64,000 bases of DNA from positions 5,292,501 through 5,356,500 of the forward strand of contig CM066988.1 of assembly GCA_033977485.1 (NCBI GenBank). The letters are read 5' to 3'. Under the pieces are notes generated by a model. That model did no database searches and was not told where the DNA came from. It was given only the letters and a program-made list of their open reading frames with translations. Position numbers and translations under genes: made by a program. Position 1 is the first letter of the stretch; each line of letters begins with the position of its first letter. This DNA comes from Hydrangea macrophylla (Eukaryota > Streptophyta > Magnoliopsida > Cornales > Hydrangeaceae). Shown piece by piece: positions 1-10,790 of this stretch.

Positions 1-120
1 AGATTTCGAGGGATAATTTTGGAAAGTAAGTAAAAATTGTACATCAATTTAAGGAAAGTGGACATTATTTTGGGACATCCCAAAATGGAATAATGGACTC
101 TAAAAATGGGACGGAGGGAG
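1..120. mobile_element. Stowaway-type MITE, right end only
   Basis: The block ends with ACGGAGGGAG, the conserved terminus of Stowaway (Tc1/mariner-type) MITEs. The AT-rich internal text with a TTTTGGGACATCCCAAAA palindrome is typical of this group. The left end lies outside the window. The expected TA duplication after the terminus reads CA, so one base has probably mutated. Confidence 0.75.
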
Positions 121-585
121 CATTTTTTTTTGTATTTTATTTTTATGCCGGAAGTAAGGGTCAGTGCCCAAATGACTGAAAAGAAAAGAGAAGTTTTTGT
201 ATTTTTATTTTTATACCGGAAGTAAGGGTCGGTGCCCAAAAGAAAGAAAAGAGACTTTTTTTTTTTGTATTTTTATTTTTATGTCGGAAGTAAGGGTCGA
301 TGCCCAAAAGAAAGAAAAGAGACTTTTTTTTTTTTGTATTTTTATTTTTATGTCGGAAGTAAGGGTCAGTGTCCAAAAGAAAGAAAATAGATTTTTTTTT
401 GTATTTTTTATTTTTTCTGTCGGAAGTAAGGGTCGGTGCCCAAAAGAAAGAAAAAAGATTTTTTTTTTGTATTTCTATTTTTATGTCGGAAGTAAGGGTC
501 GGTGCCCAAAAGAAAGAAAAGAGTCTTTTTTGTATTTTTATTTTTATGTCGGAAGTAAGGGTCGGTGCCCAAAGGAAGAAAAAAA
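121..585. repeat. 63-69 bp tandem repeat, 7 copies
   Basis: Seven head-to-tail units each hold CGGAAGTAAGGGTC followed by a GTGCCCAAAAGAAAG-like segment and a T-rich spacer. The CGGAAG cores start near 148, 216, 284, 353, 420, 486 and 549. Length varies mainly in the T run, which suggests slippage. Reading frames across the array are by-products of the repeat. Confidence 0.9.
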
Positions 586-599
586 TGTAAAATGTGTAG

Positions 600-1870
600 G
601 ATAAGAAGACCTACCTGTGAAGATCTCCTAGTGCAAAGGGGATTGTTGGGTCCAATTAATCGTTTCTTTCTTTTTATTCCTCTATTTATGCTAATTAAGC
701 GATCTTCATTATTTAGACATGAATTTCCATATAAAAAAAACGTAGTCCCCAGAAGAACCTTGGTCCCCGTATTAGCAATCGCGTCATCCCTAATAGAACA
801 TGGCTCTCTTTATTAGAAACCACGTAGGATTCCTGTATTGTGAACCATGTAATCCAGAGTCGGACGTGACTTTTATATTGGAAACCAAGTAATTCCGAGT
901 ATGACGTAGATGTTATTATTATTTTTTTATTATCAAGCGGGAATAAAAATGATATGTATAAAAATATAATAATAATAATAAAACCTGAGTTATTAGAGGA
1001 ACTCGAGAAATCTGCTAGAATATTAATGGTAAGTGACGGGGATGCGAGTGGTGATTTGAGGTGGTATGAGAATGGTTGGGTGGCAATGGATGGCAATAGT
1101 GGTGAGGTGACCGTAAGGTATGTTGATGAGATTTGTGGTGATATGGTAGCTAAACGGAAATTGATGATTGTAGTGGTGGCCTTGATGGTGGTGGTTGGAA
1201 GAGGTGGTGTAGTGGTGGAAAAATGCAAACTCTTTTTTTTTTTGGTGGCTTCTTTTTGTTTTTGATGATTAAGTGAAGGAGATGAAGGGGAAGGTGAGGG
1301 AGATGGAGAGTAAGGTAAAGGAGATATATGAAAGCTATTTTTTTTTCCTTTTCTTTTTTCTTCTCCTTCTCCTCCTTTTTTTTTGGTTTGCATTAGCTCT
1401 ATTTATAGGCCAAGCAAGAGTTTTATTTCTTTTTTTTTTTTTTTAAACTCTCCACTAAAAATTAAAAGACCCACCCATTTTGTTTTTTAAGTAAAGAACC
1501 AAACTACTTGCATTTTTTTATGGAATAGCAAAAATCCACCAAGTTTTGTTTATTGAAAAGAAAACTCCACCAAGTTTTGTTTATAGAAAAGAAAACTCCA
1601 CCAAATTTTGTTTATAAAAAAGAAAACTCCACCATCTTTTTTTTTTGTATTTTTTGCTAAAAGAAGGGATCCCAACATCTTTGTGTTTTGTTCTTTTTTT
1701 TTTTATTACTACTAGAAGGGATCCCAACATCTTTTTTTTCTTTTTTTAAAAAAGCTACCTAGCTTGGTGAAAAGAAAAGAAGTAAAAAAAAAATCCTCTT
1801 TTTTTTTTGGGGGGGGTTGGGTAAAAATGGGGTAAATAGCATTAACATTTTTTGTTGGGCAAAAATGGGT
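600..1870. other. Low-complexity intergenic DNA with a 33-bp repeat
   Basis: No supportable gene. The stretch is rich in T runs. About three units of a 33-bp repeat (AAACTCCACCAAGTTTTG core) lie at 1538-1632. AAGAAGGGATCCCAACATC-like text occurs at 1662 and 1714. Open frames here are serine/proline/threonine-rich or T-rich and have no domain. Confidence 0.6.
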
Positions 1871-1879
1871 GTCTACACC

Positions 1880-2215
1880 AAGTATGAAGCTGGAAAGGCA
1901 TCTCGGCCCCAAGTGATTTCTCAAGACACCTGGCTGCTGGCCCGTATTGCTACTCTCAAGGCACAATTGGAACAATGCGAGGTCGAGGTCATCACAAATG
2001 ATGCGGCACTAGTAAAGGTGGATGGGGTCCTGGCCCAACATGGAGGAGACGCGCTCAGAAGTGTAGTGACCAGCTACAAGCTAGTCTTCCAATTTCCCGT
2101 GCCTGGTCCCAAAAACTTAACAAGGCCAAACAAGTTTGGACTGGGGCTCAGAAGACCTGGGAAGACCTGAGGGCAAAACTTAGGAATTTTGAATCGGATT
2201 TCTCTTTTATACTTG
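1880..2215 (+). pseudogene. Relic of the antisense gene's coiled-coil tail (element 1)
   Basis: The plus strand encodes a leucine/glutamate-rich helix (LKAQLEQCEVEV and following). After a +1 shift near 2090 it continues into KAKQVWTGAQKTWEDLRAKL. The end resembles the C-terminus of the spliced reverse-strand protein of element 2 (SWDNFRLKAQ), and it sits in the same place, convergent with and just beyond the pol end. I infer a remnant of the same kind of gene. It has no start, is frameshifted, and is coiled coil only. Because helical sequence is easily matched by chance, homology rests partly on position. Confidence 0.5.
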
Positions 2216-2419
2216 TATTTTTTTTTTTTTTTTTTTGTACTGAACACTTGTAGGTAAGCTGTGCCCAGCTATAATTTAATACAATTGAGGATTGTGGTTT
2301 TCATTCTCAAGCTCATAATTGATAAGTAGATCATACTCTAACCCTAGATTCGGTCTATATTCCAAATCGATAGTTTCCCACAAAGTAGGATAATAAGACT
2401 TTAAATACTGACCATTTAT

Positions 2420-3543
2420 CAGTCTGGCATGGGTCGTTCCATCCATATCGCGTAGCCTGTATGCTCCACCTCTCTTAACTTGGTGAATGATGAAGGGACC
2501 TTCCTAATTGACCGACCATGTACCATATCGGTTGTCCTTGTCTCCGAAAGGCAAGGCAGCCCTCCAAACCAAATCCTCTATACAGAAAGATTTTGCTTTC
2601 ACTCTCTTATTGTATGCTCGGGCTGCACGTAGCTTCTGTACTTTTAATGAGTCCAAGGCCGCTAGCCTTATTTCGTCTAGTCCTTCCAATTCAGCTATCA
2701 TAGCCTCGGTATACTCAGCGGGCTCAAGATGATTTTGCATTACCCTCCTCGCTGATCGGACTGTAACTTCCATAGGTGGCATAGCGTCATGCCCGTAGGT
2801 TAGCATAAACGGAGTGACCCCAATACTACACCTTTTAGATGTCCGATAGGCCCAAAGAGCTTGGGACATCAATTTATCCCATTCCCTTGGGTTCTCATCT
2901 ATCATTCTCTCAATGATCCCCTTGAGGATCTTGTTTGTTGATTCGGCCTGTCCGTTGGCCTGAGCATAGTATGGAGTGGAATTGAGGATGGTAATCCCTC
3001 TGCTTTTCGCAAAGGCTACGATCTATGTTCATGTAAACACAGATCCTTGATCGACCGTAATGGTTTCTAGCAGGCCAAACTGGTGTATAATGTGCTTCTC
3101 AATGAACTTAATTACAGTAACCTGCGTCACCATCCTACATGGTGTAGCTTCGGCCCATTTAGTAAAGTAGTCCGTAGCCACTATAATAAAATAATGCTGG
3201 TCCAATGAAGGTGGGAGAACCTTGCCAATCAAATCTATGGCCCATCCTTTGAACAGCCATGGCTTGATAATAGGTTGGAGCTCCTTGGCTGGCACTCTTT
3301 GAATCGGGCCATGCTTTTGGCAAGCCTGGGACCCTTTAGCATAGCTGATGCAGTCCTTCAACATGCCCGGCTAGTAATAATTATATCTCGTAAAAGCCAC
3401 TTCATCATGGTACCGGCCTGATGAGCTCCATAGATTCCTTTATGGACTTCGACCATTACCTGCATGGCTTGTTTCTTATCGAGGCATTTTAAGATCACGT
3501 CATCACCGATAGGCTTCTTGAATAGTTCTCCATCAAGCACCAT
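2420..3543 (-). pseudogene. Integrase region of element 1 (broken)
   Basis: Fragments in successive frames read as Ty3 integrase. There is a zinc-binding part (H..GAH and a CQKHG motif, the first cysteine of the pair replaced), then WAIDLIGK with the first catalytic Asp and VDQGSVF in place of the usual DNG. The C-terminal part has WAYRTSKR, YGHDAMPP and EDLVWRAALPFGDKD. Stops and shifts occur near 3030, 3358 and 2910, and the GQAES glutamate segment lies in the gap at 2905-3029. It cannot make an active enzyme. The best match in the window is residues 800-1093 of the pol frame of element 2. Confidence 0.85.
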
Positions 3544-3569
3544 AAATCAGACTGCAACAGTCTGATCTT

Positions 3570-4195
3570 TCAGTCCACCCTAACGTTTGGGTGTTTTAAT
3601 TCGATGATTGGGATTCTCCAATCATCGTCCTCCATCGAGACCGAATTGGTTGTAGTATACCAGCCTCTCTTAACCACTGATGGCAACGATCGGGCCTGTA
3701 TCGTGATGGCTTGATCCTCTAAACCCTTTCTAGCAGACGAGCCTGATCCCCTTTTTGCTAACTTATCGGCCTCTATATTTGTTGACCTGGGGATATAACT
3801 CATACTTATATCATCAAATGAATCTATAAGTTTAGTAGCTACTCAGTGAAACGGACATAACTCCCAACTCTTTACTTGGAATTCACCTGATATCTGCCCA
3901 ATAACCAATCCTGAGTCCCCTTTATGTGTACAGATGATGCCCCCATCTCAAGGAGTATCTCGAGTCCAATAATAAGTGCCTTGTATTCGGCCTAATTATT
4001 GGTACATTTGAAATCGAGTCGAAACAACATCTTTGTCTTTTTATATTTAGGTGATACAATGACCACTCTTGCCCCAGCACCTTCTGCATTCTTATAACCA
4101 TCAAAGAGTAACGTCCATGGTGCCAAGGACGTGTTTAGCGCTTTAGGTGCTACTGATAGATCTCCCAGATCAGTAGGATCTGGGTGATCGGCCAA
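3570..4195 (-). pseudogene. Second RNase H domain (aRH) of element 1
   Basis: Reads LLFDGYKNAEGAGA (catalytic Asp in the FDG turn), then a CTNN segment, and ends in IPRSTNIEADKLAKRGSG, which keeps the EAD-LA active-site Asp. A frame break lies near 3990 and another at 3803-3920. This non-Ty3 RNase H, found between the canonical RNase H and the integrase, marks the Tat/Ogre lineage. Unlike element 2, the last catalytic Asp is present. Confidence 0.8.
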
Positions 4196-4239
4196 AAAAT
4201 TGGCTATGGCCTGGCCCTTAACCGATTACTGTGATCGGT

Positions 4240-5823
4240 ATTGAATGGAAAATTTCATCAAGGCCAGGGTCTATTTTCCAATTTGGCCCCGCATGATAGG
4301 TCTTGACAACATGTATTTAATAACATCAGTCTGACATATAATATAAGTAGAAACAGGAAGCATATATGTTCTTAACTTCTGTGATGAAAAATACAATGCT
4401 AGACATAGCTTCTCAATCAACGCATAACACTGCTCGATTGGAGTTAAAATCCTACTCAAGTAATAAATGGCCTGCTCGTTACCTTGCTCATTATCCTGAG
4501 CTAACATACTTCCTATTGAGCAATTAGAGGTCGATATATACAATTTAAGGTTACCTAGCCTTCTTGGGTGGCATTAATACTAGGGGTATAGACAAGTACT
4601 GCTTTATTCCTTCAAATGCTTGTTGGTGGCTAACTTTCCACTTGAACTCCTCATCGGTCTTGATCTTTAGAAGTGGAGTCCAATCCTGAGTCTTTCCTGC
4701 ACAATTGGATATGAATCTTCTCAGGATATTGATCTATCCGAGTAGCCTTTGTAACTCTTTCTTGTTGGTTAGGGGCTTTGCTGCTTGAATAGCTCGAGCC
4801 TTGTTCTTGTCTATCTCTATCCCTCGTTGGTGCACCAAGAAACTCAAGAAGTTCCCTGCTGAAACACCGTATGTACATTTAAGGGGATTCATTTTTAACT
4901 TGTGAGCCCACATTCTTTCAAATGCTTTCTCAAGGTCCCTTAAATGATCGGTATTGTCACTAGATTTTACCACCACATCATCGATGTAGACCTCCATGAA
5001 TCGTCCAATCATGTCATGGAAGATTGAATTCATTGCCCGTTGATAAGTGGCTCCTGTATTCTTCAGTCCGAAAGGCATGAAAATCCATTCAAAGGTTCCA
5101 ATTGTCCACGGGCACCAAAAGATGTCTTTGGGACATCCTCCTCGACGATGTAAATCTGATTATACCCTGAATGCCCATCCATAAAGGACAACATCTTGTG
5201 CTTGGCGGCCGAATTAATGAGTTGATCGGCCATGGGCATTGGGTATTCAATTTTTGGGGTAACAAGTTTAGGTTTCTAAAATCAATGCAGGCCCTGAGCT
5301 TTCCATTCTTCTTCACCACTGGGACTACATTCGAGACCCATTCTACATATCTAGCAGTCCAGATAAAGCCAGTGCCCAGGAGTCTCTCAATTTCCTCCTT
5401 CACCTTCAGAGTAACCTCTGGTAACATGCACCGAGGTAGCTGTTTAAATGGCTTGAGTCCTGATTTAATTGGAAATCGGTGTTCCACCAGTTCCCTTGAT
5501 AGCCCTGGCATCTCATCATAGTCCCAGGCAAAGCAATCTTTGTACTTATATAAGAGTGCTATCATCTCAGCCTGAAACTGTGGCTCTAGCACTTGACTTA
5601 CATAAGTAGGCTTGTGCTCTCCTTCATTGCCTAGTTTGACTTCCAATAGTGGATCTTGAACTTCGGCCTTCAAATCATCCAGCTTTAATGTGGCCATTTC
5701 TAGTTCATCCATTTGGATCTCTTCATACCTTAGCATTTCTTCTTCATAGATACAACCGGCCAGGTTAATCATAACATCAATTAGGCCAATCTCTAATCTT
5801 CTATCGTCAGATATGCACACCAT
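4240..5823 (-). pseudogene. Reverse transcriptase and first RNase H of element 1
   Basis: The RT begins after a QDPLLEVKLG linker and FAWDYDEMPGLS, continues with VEWVSNVVPVVKKNGKLRAC, then shifts frame to MPFGLKNTGATYQRAMN and YIDDVVVKS (the YxDD polymerase site). The canonical RNase H follows at about 4271-4543 (YISTSNCSIGSMLAQD, with the TDAS aspartate lost, and YYLSRILTPIEQCY). At least four frame breaks separate the pieces. Domain order and motifs are unambiguous; activity is excluded. Confidence 0.9.
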
Positions 5824-6117
5824 CTGGCCATACTGGCCTTTAGGGCCAACTGTCTCCGAACCTCAATCGGTTGTTGATTCATTGATCACGTCTTCTTCTT
5901 TGAGTTCAACCGGCCTAACTTCTTCTGTCCGATTGAGTTAAGGGTAGCACTTTAGATTTTCTTTGATGAATGTTGCTGTGTTTGTCTTGCCCATTTTTCC
6001 ACATCCTAGCAACTTCATAGGCCCGATGTCGTCTTCATACAACAACGCATCGGCCGTTTGAATACGTGCCACGAATGGCTTCGTATCGGCCCCTACCACC
6101 TCTACCTCATCTTCCTT

Positions 6118-6625
6118 CTAGAAAATCAACAACTGATGCAAAGTGGAGGAGATACAGTAGTTGGGGTGTATCCAATCTCGGCCCAACAACGCGTTATAAG
6201 TGGCCGATGTTTTAATAATAAAGAAAATGGTCGTTGATGTCTTGCTTCCTATTGTCAGCTCTAAAGGCAGGATACCTTTGGTCCTTGACGGTGTTCCAGT
6301 AAAACTCTTAACATTCTTCTCGATTGGGATTAACTCTAACTCGGACTTCGACAGCACCCTTAGCATTATTTGGGGCATGATATTGATGGTGGAGCCCCCA
6401 TCAATGAGAATCCTGTTCATGGGAACTCCTTCAATGTGCCCTTTCACATACAGTGGCTTCAAGTGTTGGACATTTGATATATATCGGTCTTTCAAAAACC
6501 ACTTTAACAGGCCCTCCTGGCTTTTGTCCTTCCTCAGTTTGTTGCCCTTTTGACCTTAAGATGGTGATCTTGGGCCGATCGGATTGTTGCTCAGTGGCCT
6601 CCACGTTCTTACTCGTGGCTTCCAT
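6118..6625 (-). pseudogene. Aspartic protease region of element 1
   Basis: Encodes RILIDGGSTINIMP, with the D-G-G-S-T variant of the retroviral-type aspartic protease active site, then LLGRDWIH, the conserved flap and C-terminal motif. The upstream residues are a basic linker (KITILRSKGQQ). A continuous stretch of 125 codons survives. This domain is missing from element 2 in the equivalent place. Confidence 0.85.
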
Positions 6626-7600
6626 AACCTCTGGCTTGATGGTTTCTCATCCACTCCAGAATATGTCTTTTATAGTGGCCACCTCTTTGGTTAGGCTTTC
6701 TATCACATCGCCTTCCATGGCTGTTGGCTAGTATGGCTTGGCCATGAAGGATATAGGCAAGGTAAACACCATGTTTGACATCAGACTCATAGGGATGGTC
6801 CCGAATTGGAATGCCTTTGCGTCCGAATCTTAAAAATCATCATCGGACTCGACGTCCATTGCATCGGTCTTGGGCTTGTACTCCTCCTTCAACTTCTCTT
6901 GCTTAAAGACTTCCTTCATGTGTTATGTGGCGTGCATCGCTCCTTTACCCACTTTCTTGTCAAAAACGGGCAATACAGGTGAACTGGGCTTGGGGAATCT
7001 GTGAGCCCAATTCTCCCAGTATTATCTTTCTCGCTCAGCCTATCTTGCGTGTTGATATCTTCTTTTCTGAGATTTGCTGTATTTGGGTATTACTGGGAAT
7101 TTTGGGTGTTCAGCCCTGTACCACCTTCCTTCATCTCCTCTGGGTGGTATCACCATCCTTAGACGTATGCCCGAGGTTGGGCCTTTTCCCTGCACATCTA
7201 GTTTGGAGAATGTCCGATGACGTCTTGTCTCCAACCGACCTGAGTCTCTAGGGCCGGTCTGGGAGGCTGGTAATGGCCTGTGTTTCCATTCGGGCTTACC
7301 CTGACTCAACTTAGGCAATGATAGCCTTTTGTGTACGGACCTTCTCGGGTTATGCTCTCTATGCTCGTTCGTCCTTGGCCTCTTGCTTAGGCTGGAGGCC
7401 TCCTTCCTGACGTCGGCCTTGCTTCTCGGACAGAGGCCTTATTCTATTACATCAAGTTGGTGTCGCAAGTTAGCTATCATGCTGTTAGTGGTTAATCTGG
7501 CCGTTTTAGCTTCGGCCTTACGTTGCTTCCTTTCGCTCCTGATAAGTCTTCTGGAGCTCATGAATGGTTACCTTCGGCCCTTCGGTGGTCGAAATAGCGA
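6626..7600 (-). pseudogene. Gag-protease linker region of element 1 (decayed)
   Basis: This interval lies between recognisable gag and protease coding and shows only short minus-strand pieces, for example a K/R/P-rich segment at 7040-7318. It matches the place of the 33028-33990 linker frame in element 2 but is too decayed to assign a domain. Confidence 0.55.
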
Positions 7601-7601
7601 T

Positions 7602-9390
7602 TTATTTTCCTTCCCTTTGCTGCGACCTTTCCTCTTTCTCGGTCAGGTCCAACTTTGGCCTTGACCTGGTCAGCTTGGTCAAATCGGGCGTCGCCATGTT
7701 GGCACTAGTGATTTGAGGGAATGGATTAGCATCAACTCCCATTGCTTTGTTCGAGAATTTGAACACTCCTTTCTCTATGTTCTCTTGTATCACATTGCGA
7801 AAAAAAAATGCAGTTATTAGTAGAGTGTTTCCAGGAATTATGCCATTTACAATACTCTTTATTCTTCATGTCACAGCCTTGGGGATCCGATGGCTATCGC
7901 TAAACTTGATCACTTTTTCGACCAGTAAGGCATAGAAAATTTGATCAGCCATAGTTATATCAAACGTATAGTTTTTCCCCGCCTCAAACGCCATCTTTTT
8001 TGTAGCGGCATTGTTGTTGATCAGCTTTTTTAAGGCGTTACATACAATCGGCCATTTACAAGCTAACTCGGCCATGTCGATCTCTGCCTCGAGGTCACAG
8101 TTCGTTAAGTGGACCTCGTAATTAGGTTTTTTGTAGTACGTTCCCTTAGATGAATTTTTCTTCTCCTGTTCATCTAAGAGGATACGCTCATAGCGAGCGG
8201 TCCGCGTGACCAGCTCAAATAAATCACGGAAGTCAGTCCCTTCAAACCTGTTACGAAGTTGAAAGGACATCCCCCATAGCCATCTTAACGTATTATTCTT
8301 CGGGCAGGACCGTCTTACAACTATATTTTGCCTTTCAGAAACGGGCTATGTAGTTCTCAACGGTCTCTCCTACTAACTGTAGCATCCTGGACAAATCTGC
8401 TAGTGATGTTTCGGGCTCAGTCTTATAGAACTGGTCATGAAATAATTCTTCCATCCCCTGCCAATCTCGTACAGAGTTGGCTAGAAGATTGACATACCAT
8501 AAGAATGCTATGCCCGTGAGCGAGTTTGGGAATAGCCTCAGTTTTAACTGGTCACTGCTACCCACATGGCCACATTGTACTATGAAACGGCCAATATGCT
8601 CTACCAAGGACTGTTCACTTTTTGCCAGAAAATAGAGTGAAATTTGGAACCTTGTATCCTCGGGGAAAGTTGACTTGGTTGATTTCAGGTGGGTATGGTT
8701 GTCTGTAAGTCGGCCTTTCCATCCTTCTCATGAACGGGCCATACTCTTCGTGTATGGCCTCCACCAGCTCCTTCCTGTTGATGGGTTGTGGAGCGACGGG
8801 CTGAGCTACCACCACGGGGGTTGCTATTGGAAGTAGTAATTGGTGTTGATTGTTATTGGCCTGATGATTCCAAAAAACACCATTAGTTCTTTGCCCCCAG
8901 CAACGTGGACCGGGGGTGTTGTGTGGCAGATTGTTTCTAAATTACGGCCAATAGGTTGAAGGGTCACTGATGTCGCCTATCCAGTGGGATCGGTGACTAC
9001 TGAACTGCTAGTCTCTCCTATCCGTAACTCGGGCTGTTTCCCTAAACCGTTATGCTCTCTAAGATTCGGGATTACGTAACGTAGATCCTTTGGCTTGTCG
9101 AACACATGCGATATGCCAGAGTCCAATCCAACAGCCTGCTCCTTGTTGCCCTTGGCTTCATAAGCAGTTATAAGTCGGCCTATCATATCAGATAGGCCGT
9201 CCAACTTTGAGTGTGTCTTCTTTGTTGATGTAATCAGCTTATTCTGGCCTCTTTGCATCTTGGCCGTCTGTTCGATTAGCGTTTGAAAATTTCCCATGGA
9301 ACCTAGGAGTGCGTTATAGTCTTGCCTCATTGGCTCCACGGTTCGCCTCATAAGTTTTGACATTGCTTCTAGAGTCGAGGCACTTTCCAC
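7602..9390 (-). pseudogene. Gag of element 1 (broken)
   Basis: From 5' to 3' on the minus strand: an N-terminal helical region starting MESASTLEAMSKLM (8977-9390); the MERPTYRQPYPPEI and FPRGYKVPNFTLFSGK segment (8615-8815); the retrotransposon gag core LRLFPNSLTGIAFLWYVN with FHDQFYKTEPE (8335-8607); then FEGTDFRDLFELVTRTARYE and the C-terminal part (7602-8270). Each piece aligns in order with the gag of element 2, showing that element 2 lacks the first 170 or so residues. Frame breaks separate the pieces. Confidence 0.88.
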
Positions 9391-9502
9391 TGGGGAACTG
9401 CAGTACTCTCATCCTCTGGTGGGTCAACGATGGTCAGGTCGTCCTGTCCGTTTTTCCAGGTCTGTTTCTCTTTCTTCAGAGGCATGTCTTGACACTATGA
9501 GT

Positions 9503-9521
9503 CCCACCGGGAGTGCCAAAA
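9503..9521 (-). other. Probable primer-binding site of element 1
   Basis: Directly inside the LTR, the minus strand reads TTTGGCACTCCCGGTGGGAC. Its TGGC...GGGAC shape is like the tRNA-complementary sites used by many plant Ty3 elements. The exact tRNA was not determined. Confidence 0.55.
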
Positions 9522-9522
9522 A

Positions 9523-10790
9523 TGTTTGCTTGTAGTTTTGCGCGGGCGTGCCAGTGCCAAATGGGCTCGGTGTGTATGTGTACAAACTAACTTCCTATCT
9601 GCTTGAGTGAGTGATACTCAAGGCTTGGACACCTGACTTCTAAAAGGTGATTGTGTGTGATGAGTAGGAAAGTACCCTCATCAAAAATCCTTTGGCAGTA
9701 CTGAAGCGCACAAGCCAAATAGTGCAAGAGTTTACTAGGTAAACAATCACAAGCGATTAATGAAATACATATATTTTATTAAATGTTTGGAAAATAAAAC
9801 ATACAACCAAAGAACAGGATCAGAACAGGCTTTGATTGTTCAGAAGAGTGAAAATAGTAAAATAACAAAAGGACAGACCTAGTTGCTATAGATGCAGCAC
9901 AACGATAACGCAAAGATTTGAATGTTGTATGACTGCTGTTGAATGCGGTGTATCGAGATGACGCGGAGTCCTTTGCACGGTTGGCCTGCCTTTATATTTA
10001 TAGCGGCCTCTAATAGTTCTGATAAGGCAAGGACTCCTTGACTTGCACTCCAAGCAGATGACTGATTGTAGAATCCTTCCTAATCCCAAATTCTTGCCTT
10101 ATCCCAATCCTGATTAAATCAATCTCCCAATCCTGATTGAATCAATCCCAACATTTTAGGGGTGAGCCCTCCATTTCCAGCTGGACGTGATCAGATTCCT
10201 TTCCAGAACAGACTCTGCCTCCTCAAAATCAGGATGATGTCATCATGACAGCTACCAACTCCCCCATGTGTTCATTAGACCCCCCTGACATTGCTTTCAA
10301 CTTTATCGAACATGAGCAACGTCCACTCGTCATGCTTTCTGACTTCCATGCCCGATGACAATCTTAGGGATGCTCACAACCAATCAGGCTCACGCAACCA
10401 GCCTTTACCATTTATTCCTAGCATGGTGTCCGATCGTCGTGTACGCTGCTAATATCATCCATCGGGCTCTGATCCTTACCAATGCCCATCTATACAAGTA
10501 TGGTGCCCGATGAGCATTATCCATGCTTAGCCTCCCAACCGGGATCCATCACACTTCCTATTATTCATTTATTTCAAAGACAGTGCCCGATTGGTCAGCA
10601 CATGACCTATTTCACCTATCGGGCTCTATCACACTGGGACAACAGCCTTGTCTTTTTGAATCGCGTGACGTTCTCTCCCTGAGCCCGATGGGCCTTTGCA
10701 ATCTCTGGGTCGGCCACTCCTAGACATGCTTTGGACCGATAGTCCCACAGCCTATCTCAACACACTACTCAGACTCAAAAATCTTTGACA
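9523..10790 (-). repeat. 5' LTR of element 1
   Basis: On the minus strand the block starts TGTCAAAGATTTTTGAG and ends CAAGCAAACA directly before the primer-binding site. The distal border is inferred from the TG start only, since no second LTR is present. A TATA box CTATAAATATAAAGG lies near 9990-10004 (minus). The U3 part (10340-10740) is dotted with GCCCGAT/ATCGGGC palindromic words. Confidence 0.7.
9989..10005 (-). promoter_or_regulatory. LTR TATA box of element 1
   Basis: GCTATAAATATAAAGG on the minus strand is a good TATA box in the middle of the LTR, where the U3/R boundary is expected. Confidence 0.6.

Larger units (their letters stand above)
1880..10790 (-). mobile_element. Degenerate Tat/Ogre-like Ty3 retrotransposon (element 1)
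   Basis: Minus-strand order is LTR (9523-10790), primer-binding site, gag, protease, reverse transcriptase, RNase H, a second RNase H of the WFDG type, and integrase. That is the Ty3 order, with the extra RNase H typical of the Tat/Ogre lineage. Past the integrase lies a plus-strand relic of a convergent gene (1880-2215). Frames are broken by many stops and frameshifts. No second LTR is visible on the low-coordinate side, so the 3' end is lost. Compared with the element at 31501-43157 it is GC-richer and much older. Confidence 0.9.

Noticed and set aside
121..585. Regular repeats that could suggest a CRISPR array
   Set aside because: Units are directly adjacent, with no unique spacers, in a plant genome; it is a simple tandem repeat.
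713..1393. 226-codon minus-strand frame and an opposing 103-codon frame
   Set aside because: Low-complexity Ser/Pro/Thr composition, homopolymer runs, no domain and no splice or promoter support.
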